NCBI RefSeq assembly: GCF_009363655.1 | Contig: NZ_CP045393.1 | Span: 3,720,001-3,784,000 of the forward strand | DNA from: Roseovarius sp. THAF27 | GTDB lineage: Bacteria; Pseudomonadota; Alphaproteobacteria; Rhodobacterales; Rhodobacteraceae | Length of the DNA stretch: 64,000 nt | Direction: 5' to 3' | In this document: positions 1 through 8,404 of the stretch, in pieces | Layout of the letters: the number at the start of each line of letters is the position of its first letter | Numbering within the stretch: position 1 is the stretch's first letter | Notes under the pieces: model-generated | What the model was told of the DNA's origin: nothing | What the model saw: the letters and a program-made list of their open reading frames with translations, nothing else | Database searches by the model: none | Program-made: the position numbers and the translations under genes

Positions 1-652
1 CGTCCCGCAGGCCCCGCCACAGGGCCATGTCCAGCCGCGCCGCGTGATGGGGCTCCAGCAGTTCCGGTCGCGCCCGGATGAAGGCGTGATGCTCGGCCGT
101 GGACAAATCCAGCGTCCGCCATCCCAGCACCATCGCGACCTCTGCATCGCCCGGTCGGTCGCCCTCCTGCAGCGCACGCGCATAGGACAGCGTGCCCAGG
201 CCCGATTGCGGCACCCGGTCCTCGTAAAAGGCAATGATCTCGTCGGGGCTGGCGCCGATCATCGCGCCCTCGGCCTGCTTGTGGAGGTAATCCAGCCCCG
301 GCCAGTCCGGGTGGTCGGCAAGAAAGGTCAGGATGTCGTCGGGCGTGCCTTCGCCCGCCCGCAGCCGGTGCCATTCGATCAACGTCACCGCCCCGGGTCC
401 CGCCCGCTCGGCCAGATGCATCGCGGTTGTCCAACGCCCCGCCAGCATCGCATCGAAGGCGCTCGACAAGGGACGCGGCGGGACACGCGGCGCCGGTGCC
501 ACCATGACGGTCTCTTCCGCGCCCTGGCCGCCCCCGGCGTCCAACGACGCAGTCGCCTCGCTCACGGCTTCAGTCTGGGCCATGGCAAGCCATGGCCACA
601 GGAGGGCCATCAAGGCCACGACAAGTCTTTGCACGCTGAACATCACTTGCAT
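1..652 (-). CDS. Lytic transglycosylase, 5' part (gene runs off the left edge)
   Basis: The reverse strand is open from an ATG at 652 (second ATG at 643) to the window edge, about 217 codons. The protein begins with a typical secretion signal ([20 protein letters not shown], then LAMAQ, cleavage near residue 26) and continues with helical segments such as [20 protein letters not shown] and [18 protein letters not shown], resembling the alpha-superhelical N-terminal part of Slt-type soluble lytic transglycosylases. The catalytic domain, which would cleave peptidoglycan in the periplasm, lies outside the window and was not seen. The gene is divergent from dapA with a 150-bp shared upstream region, an arrangement familiar in Rhodobacterales. 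The exact start (652 or 643) is uncertain. Confidence 0.8.
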   Translation of the reverse strand, partial: MQVMFSVQRLVVALMALLWPWLAMAQTEAVSEATASLDAGGGQGAEETVMVAPAPRVPPRPLSSAFDAMLAGRWTTAMHLAERAGPGAVTLIEWHRLRAGEGTPDDILTFLADHPDWPGLDYLHKQAEGAMIGASPDEIIAFYEDRVPQSGLGTLSYARALQEGDRPGDAEVAMVLGWRTLDLSTAEHHAFIRARPELLEPHHAARLDMALWRGLRD

Positions 653-802
653 TTTCCCGGGCCAGCGACGATAGACACAGCCAGCCTAGTTTCAAGGGGA
701 CGGATCGTCCATTCACAAGCTGGGCAACGCCGCGGCACGATTGCGTGTTCCACCGCGGTCATCCACCAGCCCTTGGGGCTAAGACATAAAGAGGAGCGTA
801 TC

Positions 803-1678
803 ATGTTCAAAGGATCATTTCCTGCCCTGGTCACGCCGTTCAAGAACGGCGAGCTGGATCTCGATACGCTCAAGAAGCTTGTGGAATGGCATATCGCCGA
901 AGGCAGCCACGGTCTCGTGCCCGTCGGCACCACCGGCGAAAGCCCCACGCTCAGCCATACCGAGCATGAAACCGTCGTGTCCGAAGTGGTGCGCGCCGTC
1001 AACGGCCGCATTCCGGTGATCGCGGGCGCGGGCAGCAACAACACGCTCGAATCGATCCGCTTCATCCAGCACGCCGAAGAGGTGGGCGCCGATGCGGCCC
1101 TGGTGGTGACGCCATATTACAACAAACCCACCCAGCGTGGCCTGATCGCGCATTTCACCGCGCTGCACGATTGCTGCAACCTGCCGATCATCATCTACAA
1201 CATTCCCGGGCGGTCCATGGTGGACATGCTGCCCGACACGATGGGCGAGTTGGCCAAGCTGCCGCGCATCGTGGGTGTCAAGGACGCCACCGGCGACCTG
1301 GCCCGCGTCAGCCACCAGCGCATGACCTGCGGCAAGGATTTCTGCCAGATCTCGGGCGAGGACGCGACCGCGCACGGCTTCAACGCCCAAGGCGGCGTCG
1401 GCGTGATTACCGTCACTGGCAACGTCGCCCCCCGCATGGTGGCCGAGGTCCAGAACGCCACGCTCGCCGGCGACTATGCCAAAGCGCTGGAAATCCAGGA
1501 CCGGCTGATGCCGCTGCACAAGGCGATCTTCACCGAGCCTGGCCTCGTGGGCGCGAAATACGCCCTGTCGCGGCTGGGTCTGTGCAGCGACGAGGTGCGC
1601 TCGCCCCTGACCGACCTCAGCGACGAGACCAAGGCGATGGTCGATGACGGCTTGCGCCATGCCGGGCTGATGAACTAG
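803..1678 (+). CDS. dapA: 4-hydroxy-tetrahydrodipicolinate synthase
   Basis: DapA condenses pyruvate with aspartate semialdehyde, the first committed step of the lysine/diaminopimelate pathway in the cytoplasm. The 291-residue product has the normal family length. Visible landmarks are GTTGES at 42-47 (substrate-binding threonines), Tyr132 in IIYNIPGR, and the Schiff-base Lys160 in VGVKDATGD. The start at 803 is set by the GAGGAG ribosome-binding site at 791-796 and by the family-typical N-terminus [13 protein letters not shown]. The frame stays open upstream to about position 44, but that stretch is antisense to the transglycosylase gene and is not coding. A flavodoxin-like gene follows after 11 bp and is probably cotranscribed. 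Confidence 0.97.
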   Translation: MFKGSFPALVTPFKNGELDLDTLKKLVEWHIAEGSHGLVPVGTTGESPTLSHTEHETVVSEVVRAVNGRIPVIAGAGSNNTLESIRFIQHAEEVGADAALVVTPYYNKPTQRGLIAHFTALHDCCNLPIIIYNIPGRSMVDMLPDTMGELAKLPRIVGVKDATGDLARVSHQRMTCGKDFCQISGEDATAHGFNAQGGVGVITVTGNVAPRMVAEVQNATLAGDYAKALEIQDRLMPLHKAIFTEPGLVGAKYALSRLGLCSDEVRSPLTDLSDETKAMVDDGLRHAGLMN

Positions 1679-1689
1679 GCCTCGGGCCA

Positions 1690-2175
1690 ATGGCCGAACT
1701 TCTGATCGTCTACCACTCCAAGACCGGCGGCAGCCGCCAGATGGCGCAGGCCGCCGCCGAAGCCGCGCGGGACGAGACGACCACGACACTGCAGACCGCC
1801 GAAGAGAGCGGGCCGGACGATCTGCTGCGCGCCGATGGCTATATCTTCTGCGCGCCGGAAAACCTGGCCGCCATCGCCGGCGTGATGAAGGACTTCTTCG
1901 ACCGCTGCTATTACCCCGTGCTTGGCCGGATCGAGGGGCGCCCCTATGCCCAGATGGTCTGTGCCGGGTCCGACGGCACCAATGCCCAGAAACAGATCGC
2001 CCGCATTGCCCAGGGCTGGCGGCTGAAAGCGGTGCAGGAGCCCTTCATCATCTGCACCCACGCCCAGACGCAGGAACAGATCCTGGCCGAAAAACACCTG
2101 TCGGAAGAGGACCTTGCCCCCTGCCGCGAGCTGGGGCAAGCCCTTGGCGCCGGTCTGGAGATGGGCGCGTTCTAG
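1690..2175 (+). CDS. Flavodoxin-like / NAD(P)H-dependent FMN reductase family protein
   Basis: This 161-residue protein starts MAELLIVYHSKTGGSRQMAQ. The beta-strand followed by HSKTGGSRQMA (residues 9-19) is the phosphate-binding loop of the flavodoxin fold, and YIFCAPENLAAIAGVMKDFF (around residue 56) and the later GSDGTNAQ region fit the FMN-binding loops of small flavodoxin-type oxidoreductases. It probably binds FMN and acts as a cytoplasmic electron carrier or quinone/FMN reductase; the partner cannot be read from sequence. It lies 11 bp downstream of dapA in the same direction, so cotranscription is likely. The start is the ATG right after the dapA stop; no strong ribosome-binding site is visible, which suggests translational coupling. 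Confidence 0.8.
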   Translation: MAELLIVYHSKTGGSRQMAQAAAEAARDETTTTLQTAEESGPDDLLRADGYIFCAPENLAAIAGVMKDFFDRCYYPVLGRIEGRPYAQMVCAGSDGTNAQKQIARIAQGWRLKAVQEPFIICTHAQTQEQILAEKHLSEEDLAPCRELGQALGAGLEMGAF

Positions 2176-2176
2176 A

Positions 2177-2260
2177 GCGCTTCCGGGAAACCCTGAATCG
2201 CTATTCGCTGACTTTTCAGACGCAAGAAGCGATACCTGTTTCGGACTGACCCGGAAACGC
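2177..2260. repeat. Imperfect palindromic element between convergent genes
   Basis: Outer arms GCGCTTCCGGG (2177-2187) and CCCGGAAACGC (2250-2260) pair at 10 of 11 positions. Inside are partly matching arms around AATCGCTATTCGC and GAAGCGATA, and a central CTGA-CTTT-TCAG hairpin. The whole 84-bp gap between two convergent genes is therefore one long imperfect hairpin. It could be a bidirectional terminator or a small palindromic mobile repeat. Confidence 0.6.
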
Positions 2261-2261
2261 C

Positions 2262-2978
2262 TTAGTCGACCCGGCGCACCAGCATCTGGTTGCCCGGCCC
2301 TGACTTCGTCTCGAACACCTTCAGCTTGCCCACGAGATCGCTCAGCTTCTTCTCGCCATAGGTCCGCGTGTCGAAATCCGGCTTGTCTGCCTGGATCTGC
2401 TGACCGATCCGGCCCAGAGGATACCACTCGCCTTCCTGGTCGATCTTTTCCATCGCGTCGAAGATCAGGTTGCGGGCATTGGACGCGGATTTCGAATCGA
2501 GTCCCGCCTTGGCCTTCGTGAGCCCGGACGACCCGGCCTCCTGGTAGATGTTCTCGATCGCCACGAAGCGGTTGCAGGCGTTCTTCAGCGCATCGGGCGC
2601 CTTGGCCTCGCCGATGCCGATCACCGTCAGGCCCTGTTCGCGGATGCGGCTGGCCAGCCGGGTGAAGTCGCTGTCCGAGGACACCAGAACGAACCCGTCG
2701 AAATGCCCGGCGTGCAGGATATCCATCGCGTCGATCACCAGCCCGATATCCGACGCGTTCTTGCCCTTGGTGTTGGCGGTCTGCTGGTGCTGGACCAGTC
2801 CGAGGTTCTGCGCCGTCTTGGTCCAGCCGCTCAACTGCTGGCTGGACCAGTCGCCATAGACCCGCCGCAGCCCCGGCTCGCCATAGCTGGTGACTTCCTT
2901 CAGGATGGCATCGGCATATTTCGACGGCACGTTGTCGGCGTCGATCAGGACGGCAAGCAGGTTGGAACGGTCGGGCAT
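2262..2978 (-). CDS. NYN domain protein with C-terminal OST-HTH/LOTUS-like region
   Basis: The 238-residue product is a LabA/PIN-like NYN-domain protein, a family of putative metal-dependent ribonucleases. Acidic residues expected at the active site are visible: Asp13 and Asp15 in LIDADNVPS, Asp77, Asp83 and Asp86 in SDIGLVIDAMD, and Asp102/Asp104 in VSSDSDFTRLA. The C-terminal 75 residues (MEKIDQEGEWYPLGRIGQQI onward) look like an OST-HTH/LOTUS winged helix, which usually binds RNA. The start at 2978 gives MPDRSNLLAVLIDADN and is preceded by AAAAGGAGTT on the coding strand. It is convergent with the flavodoxin-like gene. Nuclease activity is a family inference; the biological target is unknown. 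Confidence 0.85.
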   Translation of the reverse strand: MPDRSNLLAVLIDADNVPSKYADAILKEVTSYGEPGLRRVYGDWSSQQLSGWTKTAQNLGLVQHQQTANTKGKNASDIGLVIDAMDILHAGHFDGFVLVSSDSDFTRLASRIREQGLTVIGIGEAKAPDALKNACNRFVAIENIYQEAGSSGLTKAKAGLDSKSASNARNLIFDAMEKIDQEGEWYPLGRIGQQIQADKPDFDTRTYGEKKLSDLVGKLKVFETKSGPGNQMLVRRVD

Positions 2979-3042
2979 GGCAACTCCTTTTCAGGGGCAC
3001 CCTGCCCGATCCGCCCCTCCGGCGAAAGCCGATTGTGGGCGC

Positions 3043-3912
3043 TCAGCCCTTGTCGCCGATCTTGTCCTGGGTCTTGGTCTCAAAGTCCGAGGCGTCGTGA
3101 CGTTCCCACAACTGCTCGTGCGGCTCGCCCATGGTGCGGTTCACCATGCGACCGCGCTGCACGGTGGGCCGGTCCAGGATCTTTTCGGCCCATGCCACGA
3201 CGTTTTTGTATTCGTGCACGCTCAGGAACTTGCCGGCATCGTATTGCCGGCCCAACGCCAGATTGCCGTACCACGGCCAGATTGCCATGTCGGCGATGCT
3301 GTACTCCTGCCCCGCGATATAGGGCCGGTCCGCCAGCCGTTTATCCAGCACGTCCAGCTGCCGCTTGGTCTCCATCGCGAAGCGGTTGATCGGGTACTCG
3401 TATTTCTCGGGCGCATAGGCGTAGAAATGCCCGAAGCCGCCGCCCAGATACGGCGCGCTGCCCATCTGCCACATCAGCCAGTTCATCACCTCGGTGCGCT
3501 CTGGGCCGGAAGCGGGCAGAAACGCCCCGAACTTCTCGGCCAGGTGAATGAGGATCGAGCCGGATTCGAAGACGTTTATCGGCTCAGACCCCGAGCGGTC
3601 CACCATCGCGGGGATCTTGGAGTTGGGGTTCACCTCGACGAAGCCCGAGCCGAACTGGTCGCCATCGCCGATCCGGATGAGCCAGGCGTCGTATTCCGCG
3701 TCATGCCCCTCGGCCAGAAGCTCCTCGAACATAACGGTCACCTTCACCCCGTTGGGCGTGCCCATGGAATAAAGTTGGAAGGGATGCTCGCCCACAGGCA
3801 GGTCCTTGTCATGCGTCGCCCCGGCGATGGGCCGGTTGGTCGAGGCGAAGGTGCCGCCGCTCTCGGCGTCCCAGGTCCAGACTTCGGGCGGGGTGTAGGT
3901 GTCGTCGGTCAT
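3043..3912 (-). CDS. yghU: Glutathione-dependent disulfide-bond oxidoreductase (YghU-like GST)
   Basis: This 289-residue protein matches the YghU subgroup of glutathione transferases: N-terminal TYTPPEVWTWDAESGGTFAS, then FQLYSMGTPNGVKVTVMFEE starting the thioredoxin-like domain (about residues 45-130), PNSKIPAMVD (the cis-proline region), and an all-helical domain with YLGGGFGHFYAYAPEKYEY and the YSIADMAIWPW signature. YghU enzymes reduce disulfides with two glutathiones in the cytoplasm. The frame is open to 3969, but the ATG at 3912 (MTDDTYTPP) fits family length and is preceded by GCGAGAG. It is divergent from the inhibitor lipoprotein gene. The 203-bp gap contains the perfect palindrome GTGCAGCGCTGCAC near 3976, a possible operator. 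Confidence 0.92.
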   Translation of the reverse strand: MTDDTYTPPEVWTWDAESGGTFASTNRPIAGATHDKDLPVGEHPFQLYSMGTPNGVKVTVMFEELLAEGHDAEYDAWLIRIGDGDQFGSGFVEVNPNSKIPAMVDRSGSEPINVFESGSILIHLAEKFGAFLPASGPERTEVMNWLMWQMGSAPYLGGGFGHFYAYAPEKYEYPINRFAMETKRQLDVLDKRLADRPYIAGQEYSIADMAIWPWYGNLALGRQYDAGKFLSVHEYKNVVAWAEKILDRPTVQRGRMVNRTMGEPHEQLWERHDASDFETKTQDKIGDKG

Positions 3913-4115
3913 CACGGGCTCTCGCTTTGTCTTGTGTTCCTGCAAAGAGCTAACCGACCGCAGCGGCAATGCAAGGTGCAGCGCTGCACAGATTTCTGTG
4001 CAAGACCGTCATCGCCGAAAAAGACGCCAATTGTTTGCACGCTTGGTCTTGGGGGTTGCACAGGCCTTGGGCTTTGGCCAATGCTGCCCCAGACGACGCG
4101 AAGGAGACATGAAAG

Positions 4116-4403
4116 ATGCGGTTTTTGGCAATAGCGACACTGACGACTGTTGCGGCCTGCGGGCCGGCCGTCACCGACGATGGCGTGCCTTCGCGCGCCG
4201 AAGAAGAAGGCCCCGATATCTGCATGGCCGCTGACCACGCCGCCCTTGTGGGCCAGCCGCTGGACGCCTTCGATCAATCCACGCTGGACCAGCCCGTGCG
4301 CATCATTCCGCCCGGCGGGATCGTGACGATGGAGTACAATCCCAAACGGCTGAACGTCGATCTGGACAGCGACAATACCATCGTGCGCTTCTGGTGCGGC
4401 TAA
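4116..4403 (+). CDS. Peptidase inhibitor I78 family lipoprotein
   Basis: The 95-residue product has a lipoprotein signal ending TVAAC, so Cys15 is the predicted lipidated residue. The mature part shows the I78 inhibitor pattern: CMAADHAALVGQPLDAFD, then VRIIPPGGIVTMEYNPKRL and the terminal NTIVRFWCG. Family members are small inhibitors of serine proteases. Here it would sit on the periplasmic face of a membrane. The upstream GAAGGAG at 4101-4107 supports the ATG at 4116. The gene stands alone: divergent from yghU and followed by a LysR gene with its own upstream region. The inhibitory role is family knowledge, not demonstrated here. Confidence 0.8.
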   Translation: MRFLAIATLTTVAACGPAVTDDGVPSRAEEEGPDICMAADHAALVGQPLDAFDQSTLDQPVRIIPPGGIVTMEYNPKRLNVDLDSDNTIVRFWCG

Positions 4404-4535
4404 GCCCGCGCCATTGCACCTGAGTCCTAACAGACGCCCCGGCCCGGCTGCCATTCTTGGCTTGCGCTTATTTCAACAAAGTTGATACTGCCTCGCCAGT
4501 AATGTTTGATTTCGCACAAACGACTGAGGCCTGCC

Positions 4536-5417
4536 ATGGACAGCTGGGATGAAGTCCGCACCGCCTTTCACGTGGCACGCGTGGGAACGGTCAGCGGCGC
4601 GGCGGACGCGCTTGGCGTCCACCACGCCACCGTCATCCGCCATATCGACGCGCTTGAGGAACGCTTGGGCGTCAAGCTTTTCCAACGCCACGCCCGCGGC
4701 TATTCCACCACCGAGGCGGGCGAGGACCTGCTGCGCGTCGCCCAGGCCACCGACGACCAGTTCAGCCAGCTCGCGGGCCGCATCAAGGGCCGCGGCAACG
4801 ATGTGTCGGGCGAGTTGGTCATCACCTCGCTGGGCGGGTTCAGCCACCTTCTGGTGCCGGTCCTCACCGAATTCCGGCAGGAGTATCCCGACATCATCCT
4901 GCGCTACCTGACCGGCGACCGTCTGTTTCGCCTGGAATACGGCGAGGCGCATGTCGCCATCCGCGCGGGCCGCGCCCCGGATCAGCCCGACAACGTGGTA
5001 CAGCCCTTCTACAAGCAGGCGCACACGCTTTATGCCGCGCAATCCTATGTCGACCGGCACGGCCTGCCCGCGTCGGAGGACGAGTTCGACCAGCACTGGT
5101 TCGTCAGCGCCGACGACCCGAAGAACCGCGCGCCCTTCAACCAGTGGCTGCGGCAGACAGCGCCCGAAGAGCGCATCATCTTCCGCAGTCAGGACGTGCA
5201 CGCCCAGCGCCGCGCGATCACCCACGGCGCGGGTATCGGGTTTCTCAGCAAGGTCCTTGCCAACCAGCTCGGCAACCTGACCGAGGTCATGCCCGCGCGG
5301 GACGAATGGTCCGCGCCGATCTGGCTGGTGACCCATATGGACCTGCACCGCACCACTAAGGTGCAGGCCTTCCTGCGCTTCCTCAAGGACCGCGCCAAGG
5401 CGTGGGAGGTCGAATGA
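4536..5417 (+). CDS. LysR family transcriptional regulator
   Basis: This 293-residue protein starts MDSWDEVRTAFHVARVG. Residues 3-62 form the LysR winged helix-turn-helix, with VSGAADALGVHHATVIRHID and RLGVKLFQRHARGYSTTEAG. The rest is a periplasmic-binding-protein-like effector domain. A TTG at 4506 is in frame, but the ATG at 4536, after GACTGAGG, gives the family-typical N-terminus. The stop codon overlaps the start of the next gene (ATGA), so regulator and EamA transporter are cotranscribed. The regulator probably controls its own operon in response to a small molecule exported by the transporter; this is inference. Confidence 0.9.
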   Translation: MDSWDEVRTAFHVARVGTVSGAADALGVHHATVIRHIDALEERLGVKLFQRHARGYSTTEAGEDLLRVAQATDDQFSQLAGRIKGRGNDVSGELVITSLGGFSHLLVPVLTEFRQEYPDIILRYLTGDRLFRLEYGEAHVAIRAGRAPDQPDNVVQPFYKQAHTLYAAQSYVDRHGLPASEDEFDQHWFVSADDPKNRAPFNQWLRQTAPEERIIFRSQDVHAQRRAITHGAGIGFLSKVLANQLGNLTEVMPARDEWSAPIWLVTHMDLHRTTKVQAFLRFLKDRAKAWEVE

Positions 5418-6292
5418 CCGACCGGCTGCGCGGCCATGCCGCGATGCTGGCCTTTTCCGGGCTGATCGCCGGGTCCTTCGCGCTTGGGTCCATGGCCGCC
5501 CCGCATATCGCGCCCACAGCCCTCAACGCGGTGCGGTTCATCCTGGCCTCGGTCCTGCTGGGCAGCGCCGCCTGGGCCACCGTCGGCATCCCGCGTGCCA
5601 CGTGGCAGGCCCCGTGGCGCTACCTGCTCCTGGGCGGGTCGATGGGGCTATACTTCGTGATGATGTTCGAGGCGCTGAAAACCGCCGCCCCGGTCAGCGC
5701 GGCGGCGGTCTTTACCCTGACACCCATCATGTCGGGGCTCTTCGGCTATATCCTATTGCGGCAGGTGATGACCCCGCGCATGGGCGTGGCGCTGGCCATC
5801 GGCGCGGCGGGGGCGCTCTGGGTGATCTTCGACGCCGATCTTCAGGCGCTTATGCGGTTCGAGATGGGCCGGGGCGAGGTCATCTTCTTTTTCGGCTGCA
5901 TCGCCCACGCCTTCTATACACCGCTGGTGCGCAAGCTGAACCGGGGCGAGCGGCCCATTGTCTTTTCCTTCGGCGCCATGGTCGCTGCCGCCGGGCTGAT
6001 CGCGCTGGCGGGCTGGTCCGACATGCGCGGCACCGACTGGCTTGGCCTGCCCGCCATCGTCTGGATCACCATCGTCTATACCGCCGTCGCGGCCACGGCG
6101 ATCACTTTCGTTCTGCTGCAATATGCCTCGCTGCGCCTGCCCAGCGCCAAGGTCATGGCCTATACCTACCTGACGCCCACCTGGGTGATCTGCTGGCAGG
6201 CAGCACTTGGCCACGGCCTGCCGCCACGCATGACCCTCGTGGGCGTGGGGCTGACCACCGTGGCGCTGATGCTGCTCTTGAAGGACGAATAG
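5414..6292 (+). CDS. EamA/DMT family transporter
   Basis: The 292-residue product is a drug/metabolite-type inner-membrane transporter: two EamA repeats, each of about five membrane segments. Visible segments include MLAFSGLIAGSFALGSMAA, LLGGSMGLYFVMMFEAL with the following PVSAAAVFTLTPIMSGL, and in the second half IVFSFGAMVAAAGLIALAG and LPSAKVMAYTYLTPTWVICW. Such proteins usually export amino acids, nucleosides or other metabolites by proton antiport. The start at 5414 overlaps the LysR stop by four bases. Its stop (6290-6292) directly abuts the stop of the convergent downstream gene with no gap, so any terminator must lie within coding sequence. Confidence 0.9.
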   Translation: MTDRLRGHAAMLAFSGLIAGSFALGSMAAPHIAPTALNAVRFILASVLLGSAAWATVGIPRATWQAPWRYLLLGGSMGLYFVMMFEALKTAAPVSAAAVFTLTPIMSGLFGYILLRQVMTPRMGVALAIGAAGALWVIFDADLQALMRFEMGRGEVIFFFGCIAHAFYTPLVRKLNRGERPIVFSFGAMVAAAGLIALAGWSDMRGTDWLGLPAIVWITIVYTAVAATAITFVLLQYASLRLPSAKVMAYTYLTPTWVICWQAALGHGLPPRMTLVGVGLTTVALMLLLKDE

Positions 6293-6928
6293 TCACTCGG
6301 CCAGATCCCGCGCCGCATCGCGAATTCTCCGGAACTCGTCGCCGAACGCATCCTCTGGAACCCTGCGCAGGAAATACTGCACCGTGCCGATCGGCGCCGG
6401 CAGTTGCACATCCATGCCCATCGTGTCGCCACGGCAGGTATAGGTGATCGTCGGCTCGTACCGCTCCGCTCCCGCAACAGGTGCGGTCATGCCATCACCA
6501 TTGGCCGTCATCGTAAACATGGCCGGGGCGGACCCTGCGTCGCAGAACGTGACCCGCCCAGCCTCGCCGTTGATGAATCCTACCTGCGTCGGCGCGGCAA
6601 GGTCCAGCCGGACGTCCACGACATCGCCGGTCTCGACGAACGTATCGGTGAATTCCGTGGCCTGGTGAAACGGGAGCGTGTGATAGAACCCGTCATCGTA
6701 GATGGAAATTCCCAAGGTCGGCGAGGCTCCTGCCGCGATGTCGCGAATGACGTCCTCCGGCACCATGCTCTGCAAGGCGGCGCGGATACGCGCGGGGGCC
6801 GTATTTTCTCCGACCCAGTGCCCCACCATGCAAGGGTCGCCCACCGGCGGCGGCGTGACACAGGCGTTCTGGGCAAGGGCGGGGGCGGCCCAAAGGGCCA
6901 GCATCAGGGTCAGGGCAGATGACTTCAT
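6293..6928 (-). CDS. Secreted protein of unknown function
   Basis: I do not recognise this family. The 211-residue product has a clear Sec signal peptide (MKSSALTLMLALWAAPALAQ, cleavage near residue 20), then NACVTPPPVGDPCMVGHWVG. Four cysteines (residues 22, 33, and two later in VTFCDAGS and ITYTCRGD) suggest disulfide bonds in the periplasm. The body is rich in beta-prone segments (DVVDVRLDLAAPTQVGFING, ERYEPTITYTCRGDTMGMDV), and GHWVGEN recalls small lipocalin-like or DUF-type periplasmic domains without proving it. The start at 6928 follows AAGAGGACCCTTGCC. It ends exactly where the EamA transporter gene ends on the other strand, and lies just downstream of the GT61 gene in the same direction. 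Confidence 0.6.
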   Translation of the reverse strand: MKSSALTLMLALWAAPALAQNACVTPPPVGDPCMVGHWVGENTAPARIRAALQSMVPEDVIRDIAAGASPTLGISIYDDGFYHTLPFHQATEFTDTFVETGDVVDVRLDLAAPTQVGFINGEAGRVTFCDAGSAPAMFTMTANGDGMTAPVAGAERYEPTITYTCRGDTMGMDVQLPAPIGTVQYFLRRVPEDAFGDEFRRIRDAARDLAE

Positions 6929-6948
6929 GGCAAGGGTCCTCTTGTTGG

Positions 6949-7941
6949 TCAGAGAAACCCACCCGCCTCCAGCTTCCGCACAAGGCGGCGATAATCCATG
7001 GGTGGCGGCACCTCTTCTGACACTTGTCCGTCGTCCGGGCGGATCAGCGGGTTCATTTTCACCAGTTCCACATCGCAGAACGCCTCGATCTGATTGGCCA
7101 GCGCGTCGAACGCCCCCTGCCGCCAGCGCCGCTGGATCAGGCCCACCCGCGTGCCGGGCTGCAGCATGAATGGCGCCAGATGAAAGGCCGAGCCATCAGG
7201 CCCCACGATCTGCCGCGCGGCGGCGTAGTGGGCGCATTGTTCCGGCAGGCTGTGGCGCTGCGGGTGCAGGATCGTATAGCCCGCCTTGTGCATCAGCCGC
7301 TCGATCCGCTCTTCCTGGTCCACCATCTGGCCGGGGCGTTTCAGCAGCGACCGCGACAGATAGATCCTCTCGTCGCCCTCGGGCGTCACCGCCGCCTGAA
7401 GCCGCCCGCGAATGAAGCGGCGAAACTCCGGCGTGCCGGTGATCCAGTCGCGGTGCCCCATGCCCTGTGTCGGCACGTCCAGCACCTCGACCCGCACCGG
7501 GGTTTTCACAAAATGCACCGGCAACCCGTCGCTCAGGAGGTCCACGAACGCCTTCAGCCGCCGCTCGAAAACCGCCCCGAAATCAATGCCATGCATCGGG
7601 ATCAGAACCAGACCGTCATAGCTGCGCTGCCCCAAGGGCCACATCCGCGAGATGCATTCCAGCAGGAAATGCCCGAAATGATGCCGCCCGATGCCGATGA
7701 AGAGATGCCGCCCCGGCAAGACCTCCGCTGCCCCCGGCACATCCGGCTGCGCGGTAAAGCGATTGGCAGAATAGAGCGTGCGCGACTGCTCGACAAAGCT
7801 GCCATCCGCACGGAACACGCCACAGGCCAGGTCCCGGCCTTGCGACATGGGGACCACCTGCGCCTGCTCCACCGTCTCGATACGCGGCTGCGGCAAGACG
7901 CGCGGATCCAGCGCCGCGCCCGGCGCCGCGTCATCCATCAT
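6949..7941 (-). CDS. GT61 family glycosyltransferase (DUF563-like)
   Basis: The 330-residue cytoplasmic protein resembles the glycosyltransferase 61 / capsular polysaccharide biosynthesis family. Recognisable parts are IGIGRHHFGHFLLECISRMW (around residue 85-105), the central ERIYLSRS segment, and HYAAARQIVGPDGSAFHLAPFM followed by GTRVGLIQRRW, where family members bind the nucleotide-sugar donor. It probably adds a sugar to a surface polysaccharide or lipid. Two start codons (7941 and 7938) fall inside the last codons of the ArsR gene (overlap about 8-11 bp), so both genes are translated from one message. Substrate is unknown. Confidence 0.82.
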   Translation of the reverse strand: MMDDAAPGAALDPRVLPQPRIETVEQAQVVPMSQGRDLACGVFRADGSFVEQSRTLYSANRFTAQPDVPGAAEVLPGRHLFIGIGRHHFGHFLLECISRMWPLGQRSYDGLVLIPMHGIDFGAVFERRLKAFVDLLSDGLPVHFVKTPVRVEVLDVPTQGMGHRDWITGTPEFRRFIRGRLQAAVTPEGDERIYLSRSLLKRPGQMVDQEERIERLMHKAGYTILHPQRHSLPEQCAHYAAARQIVGPDGSAFHLAPFMLQPGTRVGLIQRRWRQGAFDALANQIEAFCDVELVKMNPLIRPDDGQVSEEVPPPMDYRRLVRKLEAGGFL

Positions 7942-8260
7942 CGCGGAACTCTTTCGCCAGGAACTGCTCGAACGCGTCCAGGTGCACCGCCTCGAACTGG
8001 CCGAAGCTCTGCATCCAGATGCTGGCGTCGCGCAGCGCGTCCGGCTCCAGCTTGCACCACACCACGCGGCCCCGCCGTTCCTGGCTGATCAGACCCGCGC
8101 GGGTCAGGATGCCAAGGTGTTTCGACACCGCCGCCAGCGACATCTCGAACGGCTCTGCCACATCCGTCACGGCCATGTCATCCTCCAGCAGCATAGACAG
8201 GATCCTGCGGCGGGTCGGGTCGGCCAGTGCGGCGAATACTGTGTCGAGCGATTGGGCCAT
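7931..8260 (-). CDS. ArsR/SmtB family transcriptional regulator
   Basis: This 109-residue winged-helix protein starts MAQSLDTVFAALADPTRRRI. The ADPTRRRILSMLLEDDMAVT stretch followed by EPFEMSLAAVSKHLGILTRA and the beta-hairpin LISQERRGRVVWCKLEPDAL are diagnostic of the ArsR fold. No ArsR metal motif such as CxCxxC is present, so it belongs to the non-metal branch. The ATG at 8260 was chosen over far-upstream in-frame starts because it matches family length. It overlaps the GT61 gene downstream and is divergent from imuB across 144 bp that hold the LexA box. Confidence 0.9.
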   Translation of the reverse strand: MAQSLDTVFAALADPTRRRILSMLLEDDMAVTDVAEPFEMSLAAVSKHLGILTRAGLISQERRGRVVWCKLEPDALRDASIWMQSFGQFEAVHLDAFEQFLAKEFRDDG

Positions 8261-8359
8261 GGTGCACCGTTTAAGCCTTGTGACACTGGCCGCGTCAACT
8301 GTCTTGGGCCTCGGGACGACATTGCGGACTCGACTCCGGTGCGGCAGCGCCCTAATTTG

Positions 8360-8374
8360 GAACAAATAAAGAAC
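8360..8374 (+). promoter_or_regulatory. LexA (SOS) box upstream of imuB
   Basis: The sequence GAAC-AAATAAA-GAAC is an exact match to the alphaproteobacterial LexA consensus GAAC-N7-GAAC. It lies 31 bp before the imuB start in an A+T-rich patch, the right place to repress that promoter. Established knowledge: imuB genes are DNA-damage induced through LexA in alphaproteobacteria. Confidence 0.88.
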
Positions 8375-8404
8375 AATTATCGCTGCTGATCCGATCCCGC
8401 TGCC

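Noticed and set aside
44..802. Forward frame continuing upstream of dapA as a fused protein
   Set aside because: It is antisense to the transglycosylase gene. The dapA start at 803 has its own ribosome-binding site and the normal family N-terminus.
4473..5348. Reverse open frame opposite the LysR gene
   Set aside because: Covers the same bases as a clear LysR gene; the translated product is rich in Arg, Val and His with no family features.
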